DNA of 64,000 nt from Chryseobacterium angstadtii (GTDB lineage Bacteria > Bacteroidota > Bacteroidia > Flavobacteriales > Weeksellaceae): contig NZ_LFND01000005.1 of NCBI RefSeq assembly GCF_001045465.1, positions 62,001-126,000 of the forward strand, read 5' to 3'. This document shows, piece after piece, positions 17,156 to 25,048 of this stretch (position 1 is the first letter of the stretch; every line of letters begins with the position of its first letter). The notes under the pieces are model-generated. The model searched no databases and had not been told where the DNA came from. It saw nothing but the letters and a program-made list of their open reading frames with translations. The translations under genes and the position numbers were made by a program.

Positions 17156-17905
17156 ATGAACATCATAGAAAAACTGAACAGCCGGCTTCTGGACAAAATG
17201 GCAGACAGATGTAAGCTTGACATAGAGATTTACAAGCAGGCTGCATTGATGTATGCTCAAATGGAAGGCGCCATATCCGTCCTGAGTGATATGCAGGCCG
17301 ATAAAAGTTATGTTTACAAATCCAAGACGGCTCTCGAGCTGGGACTCAGAACTGAGGAAAATCCTGCAGAGATCAATTCTATATGGGAAGAGGAGATCAT
17401 AAAAAAGATACATCCGGATGACAGGCTTAAAAAATATATTCATGAGCTAAGGTTTTATGAACTGATGGATTCTATAGAGCCAGACTCCAGAGCTGATTAC
17501 TGTGTCCTTTCAAAAATCAGGATGAAAGATAAAAATAATGAGTACAGAATGGTGAAGCACCGCATGTTCTACATCTATTCACCAGACAACGGAAAGCTGA
17601 GATTTGCCCTGTGTCTTTATCATATGGCTCTTAATCAGAAGCATCCTCTGATTTCAGATTTTATGATCATCAATACCTGCAAAGGAGAAGTAATTGCAAA
17701 AGATAAGCTTGATTATCAGAGTATTCTGTCTAAAAGAGAGCTGGAGATCCTGAAATATGTGGGAGAAGGATATGCCAGTAAAGAAATAGCCGGATTTCTT
17801 TCCATCAGTATCAATACGGTAAGCAGACACCGCCAGAATATCCTTGAAAAACTGAATGTAAAGAATTCCGTACAGGCTTTTAAAGACGGTTTTTATGAAC
17901 AGTAG
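17156..17905 (+). CDS. PAS-like sensor with LuxR-type HTH
   Basis: A 249-residue regulator. The N-terminal 170 residues look like a PAS-type sensor (EEIIKKIHPDDRLKKY, then YRMVKHRMFYIYSPDNGKL). The C-terminal HTH reads LSKRELEILKYVGEGYASKEIA and INTVSRHRQNILEKLNV. This architecture is frequent in Chryseobacterium. It is divergent from the DUF1349 gene and about 100 bp ahead of a small AraC-type gene. The ligand is unknown. Confidence 0.88.
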   Translation: MNIIEKLNSRLLDKMADRCKLDIEIYKQAALMYAQMEGAISVLSDMQADKSYVYKSKTALELGLRTEENPAEINSIWEEEIIKKIHPDDRLKKYIHELRFYELMDSIEPDSRADYCVLSKIRMKDKNNEYRMVKHRMFYIYSPDNGKLRFALCLYHMALNQKHPLISDFMIINTCKGEVIAKDKLDYQSILSKRELEILKYVGEGYASKEIAGFLSISINTVSRHRQNILEKLNVKNSVQAFKDGFYEQ

Positions 17906-18003
17906 ATTGAACCCCTGCTGAAAATCCGAAGAGTCAACCATGTTTTTTTTATTCTTATCTTTAATTTTATAGATTGAAATTTTACTATAAACAAATGATG
18001 ATA

Positions 18004-18360
18004 ATGAAAAGAAGTGAAGAAATTACCCTGCAGTATTTCGCCTTCCTTGAAAAGCATATTCAGGAGGTGCTTTCCGGAGCGGTGCCGGAATTTATGGAGC
18101 TCAATGAAATTGCCGGACAGCTGGCAGTTTCTCATAAACACCTTACAGATACTGTGAAAAAAGAGAAAGGGAAGCATCCCTGCTATTTTTATGATGAGAA
18201 AATCATTCATGAAGCCAAAATCATGATTGCTGATTCGGAGCAGTCTATTGCTGAAATAGCCAGAATATTCACTTATGATCCTTCCAATTTTTCCAAATTC
18301 TTTAAAAAAATGACCGGAACTACACCGGGAAAATTCAGAAAAAATTACAGTTCTGAGTGA
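18004..18360 (+). CDS. stand-alone AraC-type DNA-binding protein
   Basis: About 118 residues, from MKRSEEITLQYFAFLEKHIQ. It consists only of the two-HTH AraC domain: LNEIAGQLAVSHKHLTDTVKKEKG and IAEIARIFTYDPSNFSKFFKKMTG, then TPGKFRKN. There is no sensor domain, unlike the regulator at 10973. The Met at 18004 is chosen over 17974 because the domain begins right after it. It may work with the LuxR-type regulator upstream. Confidence 0.85.
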   Translation: MKRSEEITLQYFAFLEKHIQEVLSGAVPEFMELNEIAGQLAVSHKHLTDTVKKEKGKHPCYFYDEKIIHEAKIMIADSEQSIAEIARIFTYDPSNFSKFFKKMTGTTPGKFRKNYSSE

Positions 18361-18483
18361 AAACTAAAAATAATGACGCTTACGGAAATTAAGTCTACTT
18401 TTTGTATACTCTTTTGAATTTGTAAAATGCCGGAAATTTTTACAAACCGAAATAACAAAAGAAAAATAATATTTTAGAAATGA

Positions 18484-18513
18484 GGCAATTGTGAGAACAG
18501 TTGTCTTTTTTTT
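18484..18513 (+). terminator. hairpin with eight T
   Basis: GGCAATTG (18484-18491) pairs with CAGTTGTC (18498-18505), with two G-U pairs, followed by TTTTTTTT. It lies 124 bp after the AraC-type gene. Confidence 0.6.
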
Positions 18514-18713
18514 ATGATTTGTTTATAAATAGTGATTTATTGTTGTCTTTTTTTTGTTAAATTTAATTCACTAAAAACTAATTAACTGTTAAAATACGCA
18601 GCAAAATATCATGATCATTAAAATAATTTGATTGCCAGATCGTAAGGTGAAAGATCTTATATCATGTATAATATTTAATGAAATAGATGGATTTAACAAG
18701 CATCAAATAATCA

Positions 18714-18721
18714 TATATTTG
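18714..18721 (+). promoter_or_regulatory. -7 box of the alpha-oxoamine synthase gene
   Basis: TATATTTG is a perfect TAnnTTTG, 41 bp before the start codon. No clear TTG is seen at the -33 position. Confidence 0.5.
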
Positions 18722-18762
18722 TTTCTTCAAACAACTAACATTAACAACTAACAACATTAAGG

Positions 18763-20019
18763 ATGAGTATCGATTTTACAACAGCAACATTCAAGGACTT
18801 TGAGAATATTCCCGATTACAATATTCTTCAAAGAGCAGAAATTTTCAGCGACTTTCTGGACTATATGAAATCCAACGGACGCTTACATTACAGATTGAGA
18901 AATACTTCAGGGACCAATGCCACATTAAATGTGAAAATTGAAGACCAAAGCAGAGAATACGTAAGTTTTGTATCCAGCGATTATCTTGGATTTACACAGC
19001 ACCCTAAAGTAAAACAGGCTGCGATTGAGGGAATAGAAAAATACGGAACGGGTACGGGAGCCACGCCGCTTATCGGAGGTTATTTTGATTATCACGACCG
19101 GTTGGAAAACAGAATTGCAGATTTTTTTGGAAGACAGGGAGAAGAAGCCGTTGTTTTTACCACCGGATATACCGCGAATAGTGCCATGCTGCAATGTCTT
19201 ATGAAAGGAGAGGATCTGGCTATTTTAGACATGGCAGTTCACGCCAGTGTTCATGAAGGATGTGCTTTTACCAATAAAAAAACATTTCAGCACAACAATT
19301 TGGAACATTTGGAACACATTTTGAAGGCTTCAGAGAATCAGTACCGTACAAAACTCGTTGTAATCGATGGAGTGTATTCCCAAGATGGTGATATTTCGCA
19401 TACCAGAGAGATCTATGACCTTGTTAAAAAGTATAATGCTTTCCTGATGGTAGATGATGTTCATGGGATCGGAGTGTTGGGAGAAACAGGAAGAGGAACC
19501 CTTGAGCAGGCAGACTTACTACAAAAAGTGGACATTATGACAGGGACATTCAGTAAGACCTTTGGTAATCTTGGTGGATATGTCATTGCTAATAAAAAAA
19601 TAGCAACATTCCTAAAATTCCAGTCCCGTCAGCAGATTTTTTCCGCCACAGCGCCCCCTTCATCAGCAGGAGTGATTAAAGCTATTGACCTGATAGATGA
19701 AGAGCCGATCTGGAGAGAAAGGCTTTGGAACAATATCAATTATTTAAAGAAAGGACTTGATGATCTGGGACTTGATACAGGAATTACCTGCTCTGCCATA
19801 GTCCCTGTAAAGATTGGAGATCCTCATATTACGGGAGATGTAGGAAGATTATTAATGGAAAACGGCATTTATACAAACCCTATTATATATCCTGCCGTTT
19901 CCAGAAAAGATGCCAGAATCAGGATGAGTGTAACAGCCAGACATGAGAAAGAGCATTTGGATAAAACTTTAAATATATTTGAAGATATCAATACAAAATT
20001 GCATATTGCAAAAAAATAA
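18763..20019 (+). CDS. alpha-oxoamine synthase family PLP enzyme (serine palmitoyl- or cysteate acyltransferase-like)
   Basis: A 418-residue fold-type I PLP enzyme. Visible motifs are GTGTGATPLIGGYFDYHDRLE, the acid-His pair DDVHGIGVLGE and the PLP lysine in GTFSKTFGNLGGY. The family joins an amino acid and an acyl thioester with decarboxylation: 8-amino-7-oxononanoate synthase, 2-amino-3-ketobutyrate ligase, serine palmitoyltransferase. No biotin genes are near. The N-terminal extension (about 60 residues before the conserved core) is typical of the SPT-like group. Because Chryseobacterium makes sulfonolipids from cysteate by such an enzyme, that role is a reasonable guess. A TetR gene follows after 6 bp. 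Confidence 0.88.
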   Translation: MSIDFTTATFKDFENIPDYNILQRAEIFSDFLDYMKSNGRLHYRLRNTSGTNATLNVKIEDQSREYVSFVSSDYLGFTQHPKVKQAAIEGIEKYGTGTGATPLIGGYFDYHDRLENRIADFFGRQGEEAVVFTTGYTANSAMLQCLMKGEDLAILDMAVHASVHEGCAFTNKKTFQHNNLEHLEHILKASENQYRTKLVVIDGVYSQDGDISHTREIYDLVKKYNAFLMVDDVHGIGVLGETGRGTLEQADLLQKVDIMTGTFSKTFGNLGGYVIANKKIATFLKFQSRQQIFSATAPPSSAGVIKAIDLIDEEPIWRERLWNNINYLKKGLDDLGLDTGITCSAIVPVKIGDPHITGDVGRLLMENGIYTNPIIYPAVSRKDARIRMSVTARHEKEHLDKTLNIFEDINTKLHIAKK

Positions 20020-20025
20020 TAAATT

Positions 20026-20655
20026 ATGCCCAGAAAAGTAGTGCAAGGTCCCATCAGGGATAAAGAAAAAACCAAACAGAAACTGCTCGCCGCAGTAGGT
20101 AAAATCCTTAGAGTAAAAGGTTATTCAGGATTAAAAGTAAGTAAAATCGCAGCTGTAGCCGGTTTCGATAAAAAGCTTATTTATGAATACTTCGGTAGTA
20201 CAGATAAGCTTATTGATGAATACATCAGATCTCAGGATTATTGGAGCAGAGTGAATCAGGAATCTGTAGATGTAGATCTTTCCGACGGAGGAAAAGAACT
20301 TTGTAAGAAAGCTGTACTGAACCAGTTCGAAAGCTTTAAGAAAAACAAAGAACTGCAGAAAATTATTCTTTGGGAACTTTCGGAAAGCAAACCAATCCTT
20401 AGAAAATTGGTAGAGCAGAGAGAAGAAGCCGGAGAAGTTCTGTTTGAAAACATTATCGATCCTTATTTTGGTGACCAGGCAGTAAGAACAAGGGCTATTA
20501 TGGCATTGCTTGTTTCAGGAGCTTATTATCTCAATCTTTATACAGGGTACAATGCCAGCAAATTCTGTGGTATTGATCTGAAAAGTGATGAAGGAAGAAA
20601 AGCAATTGAAGAAGCTATCGTTGAATTAATTGATCTTTCTTACACTAAAAAATAA
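20026..20655 (+). CDS. TetR/AcrR-family transcriptional regulator
   Basis: A 209-residue protein. The N-terminal HTH reads KILRVKGYSGLKVSKIAAVAGFDKKLIYEYFGSTDKL, the standard TetR domain. The C-terminal ligand domain is helical, with no recognised motif. It follows the alpha-oxoamine synthase gene after only 6 bp, so it is almost certainly cotranscribed and may control lipid synthesis or sense an acyl product (inference). Confidence 0.9.
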   Translation: MPRKVVQGPIRDKEKTKQKLLAAVGKILRVKGYSGLKVSKIAAVAGFDKKLIYEYFGSTDKLIDEYIRSQDYWSRVNQESVDVDLSDGGKELCKKAVLNQFESFKKNKELQKIILWELSESKPILRKLVEQREEAGEVLFENIIDPYFGDQAVRTRAIMALLVSGAYYLNLYTGYNASKFCGIDLKSDEGRKAIEEAIVELIDLSYTKK

Positions 20656-20657
20656 TG

Positions 20658-20718
20658 ATTAAAAGTTTTCCGATTTTACCGAAAATAATTTTTTGTTGAT
20701 AATTTGAAAACTTTTAAT
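20658..20718. repeat. 13-bp inverted repeat between TetR gene and dnaX
   Basis: ATTAAAAGTTTTC (20658-20670) is the exact complement of GAAAACTTTTAAT (20706-20718), with 35 bp between. It begins immediately after the TetR stop. The transcript would form a long hairpin, but without a clean T-run. Confidence 0.65.
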
Positions 20719-20753
20719 TTTCAGATTAAAACTATATTTCTTATTTTTGACCA

Positions 20754-21839
20754 ATGGAAAATTTTATCGTATCTGCAAGAAAATATCGCCCCCAGCAGTT
20801 TGACACTGTAGTAGGGCAGTCTCATATTACAGATACGCTGGAACACGCCATTGAAGAAAATCAGCTGGCTCAGGCGTTGCTTTTCTGTGGTCCCAGAGGT
20901 GTAGGTAAAACTACATGTGCCAGAATCCTGGCAAGAAAGATCAACGAAAAGGACGGCTCAGTTTCAGAAGACGGTTTCGCCTATAATATCTATGAGCTGG
21001 ATGCTGCATCCAACAATTCTGTGGATGATATCCGCGAGCTGATAGATCAGGTACGCTTTGCGCCTCAGGTAGGTAAATATAAAGTTTACATTATCGATGA
21101 GGTGCACATGCTGTCTTCTGCTGCCTTCAATGCATTCCTTAAAACCCTTGAAGAACCACCGGCACACGCTATTTTTATTTTGGCGACTACTGAGAAGCAC
21201 AAAATAATACCCACCATTTTATCGCGTTGCCAGATTTATGACTTCAAGAGAATTACCATTGAGGATATTCAGGGACATTTAAGAAACATCGCCCAAAAGG
21301 AAAGCATCCAGTATGAAGACGATGCCCTGTACCTTATCGCTCAGAAAGCTGACGGTGCTTTAAGAGATGCCCTTTCTATTTTTGACAGACTGTCTACTTT
21401 TTCCCAAAAAAATATTACGCTGGCCAAAGCCGCAGAAGTATTAAATATTCTGGATTATGATCAGTATCTCAATATAGTGGATCTGGCCAAAGAAAATAAA
21501 ATTCCCGAAGTCCTGTTTGCTTTCAACGAAATTGTAAAAAAAGGCTTCGATCCCCATATCTTTATTGCTGGGTTGGGAAATCACTTCAGAGACCTGATGA
21601 TGGCTCAAAACAACAGAACAATAGAGCTTATTGAAGTCGGGGAAAAGACCAAAATGAAGTTTATGGAGCAAAGCCAGAAATGGAGTGCCCAGCAGCTGAT
21701 AGACGGGATAGAGATCTGCAACCATGCGGATATTAATTATAAGAATTCCAAGAATCCAAGACTTACAGTAGAAATTGCACTGATGCAGCTGTCTTCCCTG
21801 ACAGCCAATTTAGGCGATACTAAAAAAAAAAGTTCTTAA
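20754..21839 (+). CDS. dnaX: DNA polymerase III gamma (0-frame product of dnaX)
   Basis: A 361-residue clamp-loader ATPase. Walker A is GPRGVGKTTCARIL, Walker B YIIDEVHMLS, the sensor 1 region ILATTEKHKIIPTILSRCQ and sensor 2 ADGALRDALSIFDRL. The four-Cys zinc knuckle of E. coli DnaX (between Walker A and ELDAAS) is absent here. The frame stops right after TKKKSS, just downstream of a run of ten A, while a second frame (-1) carries the rest of the protein. The short product would be a gamma-type subunit lacking the C-terminal domain. Role: loads the sliding clamp at the replication fork. Confidence 0.92.
   Translation: MENFIVSARKYRPQQFDTVVGQSHITDTLEHAIEENQLAQALLFCGPRGVGKTTCARILARKINEKDGSVSEDGFAYNIYELDAASNNSVDDIRELIDQVRFAPQVGKYKVYIIDEVHMLSSAAFNAFLKTLEEPPAHAIFILATTEKHKIIPTILSRCQIYDFKRITIEDIQGHLRNIAQKESIQYEDDALYLIAQKADGALRDALSIFDRLSTFSQKNITLAKAAEVLNILDYDQYLNIVDLAKENKIPEVLFAFNEIVKKGFDPHIFIAGLGNHFRDLMMAQNNRTIELIEVGEKTKMKFMEQSQKWSAQQLIDGIEICNHADINYKNSKNPRLTVEIALMQLSSLTANLGDTKKKSS
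21822..21832 (+). other. slippery A10-G run: candidate programmed frameshift or transcriptional slippage site in dnaX
   Basis: Ten A are followed by G. In the 0 frame the codons are AAA AAA AAA AGT TCT TAA. A -1 shift on A-AAA-AAA gives AAG TTC TTA and an open frame that joins the tau-specific domain. An 11-A version would also be in frame, so slippage by RNA polymerase or a sequencing error would give the same picture. E. coli and Thermus dnaX are known to use A-rich sites of this sort. Confidence 0.7.
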
Positions 21840-22447
21840 TACTGGCGCCATTTCTCAGTGAAAAGCAGGAAGTGAAAATTCCTGAAAAAGCTCCTGAGAA
21901 AATAGAGATAGCAGCCGAAAAACCCGCAGAGCCTGAAACGCTTCAGGAAACAGCGGTAAAAACTACAAAACCTTTATCAAGACAGGGTGCTTCTTCCGGT
22001 TTCAGCATTAATTCTTTTCTGAATAAAGAAGAGAAAGAAGTAAAAGAAGAAACCGTAGCCGTAAGAACAGAAAACCTTCCCCAAAACCATTTTACGGAAA
22101 CAGATCTGCAGATGGAATGGAACCTTATGCTCAAACAGCTCCAGACCAGAAATGGTTTTATCTTTAATGCAGTGAAAGCATTTAAACTGATAAAGGCCGG
22201 AGAGAATATCATTAGAGTTCTGTATCCTTCAGATTCTGCCAAAGTGGAGTTCGACAAAATTGCCGGAGAATTCTTTAATCACTTTAGAACAAAAGTTCAC
22301 AACCATGCTATTGAAGTAGACTATCAGAGAGACTTTGATAATCTCAAGATCGAAGTAGTGACCAAAAGAAAAATGTTCGAAAAATTCATCGAAAAAAACC
22401 CGCTTTTAAAAGATCTTGATGATTTAATGAAGTTTGATCTGACATAA
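21833..22447 (+). CDS. dnaX: DnaX tau-specific C-terminal region (-1 frame)
   Basis: The frame is open from the slippery site to 22447, without a stop. It reads FLILAPFLSEKQEVKIPEK, then a Pro/Glu/Lys-rich linker and a folded C-terminal domain (TDLQMEWNLMLKQLQTRNGF through LLKDLDDLMKFDL) of the type found at the end of flavobacterial DnaX. Joined through the -1 shift, the product would be about 564 residues, a normal length. A GTG at 21872 could start an independent protein, but that is less likely. Known tau role: it binds the polymerase core and DnaB helicase. Confidence 0.8.
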   Translation, partial: FLILAPFLSEKQEVKIPEKAPEKIEIAAEKPAEPETLQETAVKTTKPLSRQGASSGFSINSFLNKEEKEVKEETVAVRTENLPQNHFTETDLQMEWNLMLKQLQTRNGFIFNAVKAFKLIKAGENIIRVLYPSDSAKVEFDKIAGEFFNHFRTKVHNHAIEVDYQRDFDNLKIEVVTKRKMFEKFIEKNPLLKDLDDLMKFDLT

Positions 22448-22473
22448 CTTATTGTATTTTTCATAATTTTTTT

Positions 22474-22502
22474 TTGTGAGAATAAGTTTTTTTATATCTT
22501 TG
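22474..22502 (+). promoter_or_regulatory. promoter of the aromatic leader/DAHP synthase transcript
   Basis: TTG (22474-22476), an 18-bp spacer and TATCTTTG (22495-22502) match the flavobacterial consensus. Transcription from here would give a leader of about 370 nt before the DAHP synthase gene, containing the aromatic-rich ORF. Confidence 0.65.
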
Positions 22503-22583
22503 TCAAAGATTTTTGCAAAAAATACTTTTTTGACAAAAACAAATCAGATTTAAAAAGCTAAACAACAAAAGGTTCAGACCCAA

Positions 22584-22712
22584 GTGGAAAAATTATTGAT
22601 CCCATATCTGTCTCATTTTGCACCCGCTAAATTCTTTAGCGGTTATTTTAGTTTTTCTGCTTTCTATTATAGAAATTTCAGAACGTATTATCGATTTTAT
22701 TGGTACTGCTAA
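22584..22712 (+). CDS. aromatic-rich leader peptide (candidate attenuator)
   Basis: A GTG-started frame of 42 codons and TAA, lying 167 bp before the DAHP synthase/chorismate mutase gene. The start is VEKLLIPYLSHFAPAK; the last 26 residues hold seven Phe, seven Tyr and one Trp, ending YYRNFRTYYRFYWYC. Such clustering of exactly the end-product amino acids of the pathway is the hallmark of ribosome-stalling leader peptides (pheL, trpL type). A hairpin with a T-rich tail lies within the frame. It has no known family that I can name. Translation and mechanism are inference. Confidence 0.7.
   Translation: MEKLLIPYLSHFAPAKFFSGYFSFSAFYYRNFRTYYRFYWYC
22624..22657 (+). terminator. terminator-like hairpin inside the aromatic leader ORF
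   Basis: CCGCTAAA (22624-22631), loop TTC, TTTAGCGG (22635-22642), then TTATTTTAGTTTTT. The first aromatic codons lie in the loop and right arm, so a ribosome stalled there would block the hairpin. A second possible pairing joins AGTCCTTT (22747-22754) with AAAGGACT (22827-22834) downstream. Confidence 0.6.
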
Positions 22713-22878
22713 CTGAATTTCTTTCCAAAAAATACGGGAAAATTAAAGTCCTTTTGTTTTCCTGATTCCTTTAAAAAACTTTGAACGGCATTTTTTGAAA
22801 AGATTTATAAAGTAAATTTTATAATGAAAGGACTATTGCTGTTAATCAAAAAAAATAAAAAACAATAAATTTAAAAGT

Positions 22879-23958
22879 ATGAATTTAAAAGATGTAAAAA
22901 ATGAGTGGATCAATGAGCTTTCGCAGCCTTTAATGATCGCAGGACCATGCAGCGCGGAAAGTGAAGCTCAGATGCTTGAGACCGCCAGAAGAATAAGGGA
23001 AACCAATGCTCAGGTTCCTATTTTCCGTGCAGGAATCTGGAAGCCGCGTACAAAGCCGAATGGTTTCGAAGGAGTAGGTGTAATCGGTCTGAACTGGCTA
23101 AAAAAAGTAAAAGAAGAATACGGATTCAAAACGGCTACGGAAGTTGCCAATGCACACCACGTATTTGCTGCTCTGGAGGCTGATGTAGATGTCCTTTGGA
23201 TTGGAGCACGTTCTACAGTAAATCCATTCACAGTTCAGGAAATTGCTATGGCTTTAAGAGGGACTGATAAGCCTGTTTTCGTTAAAAACCCGGTAAACCC
23301 GGATCTTGCTCTATGGATCGGTGCTTTGGAAAGACTTTTAGGACAGGATATTAAAAACCTGGGTGTGATTCACAGAGGATTTTCAACCTACCAGAAAACA
23401 AAATACAGAAATAACCCAAACTGGCAGATTGCTCTTGATTTCAAAAGCCAGTTCCCAAATATTCCTATGCTGATAGACCCTTCCCACATCTGCGGAAACA
23501 GAACAGGTCTTGCAGATATTACACAGGAAGCATTGAACGTTGGATACCAGGGCGCTATTATTGAATCTCACTGCAATCCTGATGAGGCCTGGAGTGACGC
23601 TTCACAACAGATTACGCCTGAAGTATTGGCAGAACTGATCGGAAATTTAAAAGTAAGAAATTCCGGATTGGCAGGTTTCGACAATGAAATGGGACGACAC
23701 AGAACCCTGATCTCTGACCTCGATTTTCAATTGATAGAACTTCTTTCTCAAAGAATGAAGATCTCCGAGAAAATCGGAAAACTTAAAAAAGAGAATGACA
23801 TTGCTATTTTCCAGCCTGAAAGATGGAAAGTGATCACGGAATACGCAACGCAAAAAGCAAAAGAAACCGGAATGTCACAGGAGTTTATTGAGAAAGTTTT
23901 CAAAGCGATTCACGAAGAATCTATTGAAGTACAGAACAGTATTATGATCGAAAGATAA
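22879..23958 (+). CDS. bifunctional DAHP synthase/chorismate mutase
   Basis: A 359-residue fusion. Residues about 1-260 are a class Ib DAHP synthase, with IAGPCSAESEAQM, RAGIWKPRTKPNGFEG, FVKNPVNPD, HRGFSTYQKTKYRN, IDPSHICGNR and ESHCNPD. Residues about 270-355 are an AroQ-type chorismate mutase (RTLISDLDFQLIELLSQRMKISEKIGKLKKEN). It condenses PEP and erythrose 4-phosphate, the first step of aromatic synthesis, and converts chorismate to prephenate, the first step to Phe and Tyr. The fusion is usual in Bacteroidota and Bacillus relatives. The aromatic leader upstream suggests control by charged Phe/Tyr/Trp tRNA. Confidence 0.95.
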   Translation: MNLKDVKNEWINELSQPLMIAGPCSAESEAQMLETARRIRETNAQVPIFRAGIWKPRTKPNGFEGVGVIGLNWLKKVKEEYGFKTATEVANAHHVFAALEADVDVLWIGARSTVNPFTVQEIAMALRGTDKPVFVKNPVNPDLALWIGALERLLGQDIKNLGVIHRGFSTYQKTKYRNNPNWQIALDFKSQFPNIPMLIDPSHICGNRTGLADITQEALNVGYQGAIIESHCNPDEAWSDASQQITPEVLAELIGNLKVRNSGLAGFDNEMGRHRTLISDLDFQLIELLSQRMKISEKIGKLKKENDIAIFQPERWKVITEYATQKAKETGMSQEFIEKVFKAIHEESIEVQNSIMIER

Positions 23959-24019
23959 TCAGTAACAGGATTGAAGAAGGAGAAATTTATTCCTATTCAT
24001 TCTTGTAGAAAGATAAATA

Positions 24020-24094
24020 TTAGGGCTTAGAGCGTTTGGATTAAGGGAAAATTATATTTTTGTTTTCAACTATATCCTAGACTCTAAGCCCTAA
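24020..24094. repeat. inverted repeat with 13-bp perfect outer arms
   Basis: TTAGGGCTTAGAG (24020-24032) is the exact complement of CTCTAAGCCCTAA (24082-24094); the inner parts (TTGGATTA against TATATCCTA) pair imperfectly. It fills the gap between the DAHP synthase gene and rsgA. No T-run follows. Confidence 0.65.
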
Positions 24095-24099
24095 TTCCT

Positions 24100-24107
24100 T
24101 ATATTTG
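24100..24107 (+). promoter_or_regulatory. -7 box of rsgA
   Basis: TATATTTG matches TAnnTTTG, 14 bp before the rsgA start codon, directly after the inverted repeat. Confidence 0.45.
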
Positions 24108-24121
24108 CATCCACATTATCT

Positions 24122-25048
24122 ATGAAAGGCAAAATCATTAAATCTACAGGTAGCTGGTACCAGGTCATGGAGCTCGAAACAAATACAATTTTCGAAGCCA
24201 GGATTCGTGGCAAATTCAAACTTATTAAGACAAGACTTACCAATCCGCTTGCTGTAGGAGATTTTGTAGAATTTCAGTTGGAACAGGATGATATCGCCTG
24301 GATTACCAAAATAGAGCCGCGTACCAATTATCTCATCAGAAAATCGGTCAACCTTTCCAAAGAAGCCCATATTATTGCTTCCAATATAGATTTGGCCTGC
24401 TTTATTTTTACGCTGAAGCATCCCGAAACCTCATTGGGATTCCTGGATAGATTTCTAGCCTGTTGTGAAGCCTATAATATTACCCCTTTACTGTTATTTA
24501 ACAAGATGGATGTTCTGAATGAGGAAGAAATAGAACTTGTAAAGGACATAGAATTCCTGTATCAGGAAATAGGGTATGATACGTTGGAAATTTCTTCTTA
24601 TTCCAAACTGAACTTTGAGGATCTTCAGGAACTTCTTAAAGATAAAACCTCTGTATTCTTCGGACATTCGGGATGTGGAAAATCTACTCTCGTTAATGCA
24701 TTGCAGCCTGGTTTGAACCTAAAAACGTCTGAAATTTCAGATTCCCATCTGAAAGGAAAACATACCACTACTTTTGCACAGATGTATTTCTGGGATTTTG
24801 GCGGAAATGTTATTGATACACCCGGAGTACGTGAATTTGCCATGATTGACATTGAAAAAGAAGAAGTGCAGCATTATTTTCCGGAGATCTTCAAAAAAAG
24901 AGAAGAGTGTAAATTTCACAACTGTCTTCACGTCAATGAGCCTAAATGTGCCGTTCTCGCTTCCCTTGAGACGGGAGAAATTCAGCATTCCCGCTATGCC
25001 AACTATGTAAAACTCATGGAAGAGGCTGAAGAAGCTTCACTGAAATAA
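24122..25048 (+). CDS. rsgA: ribosome small subunit-dependent GTPase A
   Basis: A 308-residue circularly permuted GTPase. An N-terminal OB-fold is followed by the G4 motif NKMD (about residue 126), G1 GHSGCGKST (about 181) and G3 DTPG, in the permuted order G4-G1-G3 that defines the family. The C-terminal zinc knuckle is CKFHNCLHVNEPKC. It helps late assembly of the 30S subunit by releasing factors and checking the decoding site. Length is normal. It lies between aroG-type and ndk genes without operon partners. Confidence 0.96.
   Translation: MKGKIIKSTGSWYQVMELETNTIFEARIRGKFKLIKTRLTNPLAVGDFVEFQLEQDDIAWITKIEPRTNYLIRKSVNLSKEAHIIASNIDLACFIFTLKHPETSLGFLDRFLACCEAYNITPLLLFNKMDVLNEEEIELVKDIEFLYQEIGYDTLEISSYSKLNFEDLQELLKDKTSVFFGHSGCGKSTLVNALQPGLNLKTSEISDSHLKGKHTTTFAQMYFWDFGGNVIDTPGVREFAMIDIEKEEVQHYFPEIFKKREECKFHNCLHVNEPKCAVLASLETGEIQHSRYANYVKLMEEAEEASLK

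Noticed and set aside
18361..18762. Possible RNA gene ahead of the alpha-oxoamine synthase
   Set aside because: Apart from one terminator and one promoter box I could find no tRNA-like fold or conserved RNA motif.
21872..22447. The tau-type region as an independent GTG-started gene
   Set aside because: The -1 frame is open back to the slippery run, the fused length is normal for DnaX, and no promoter is seen before 21872.
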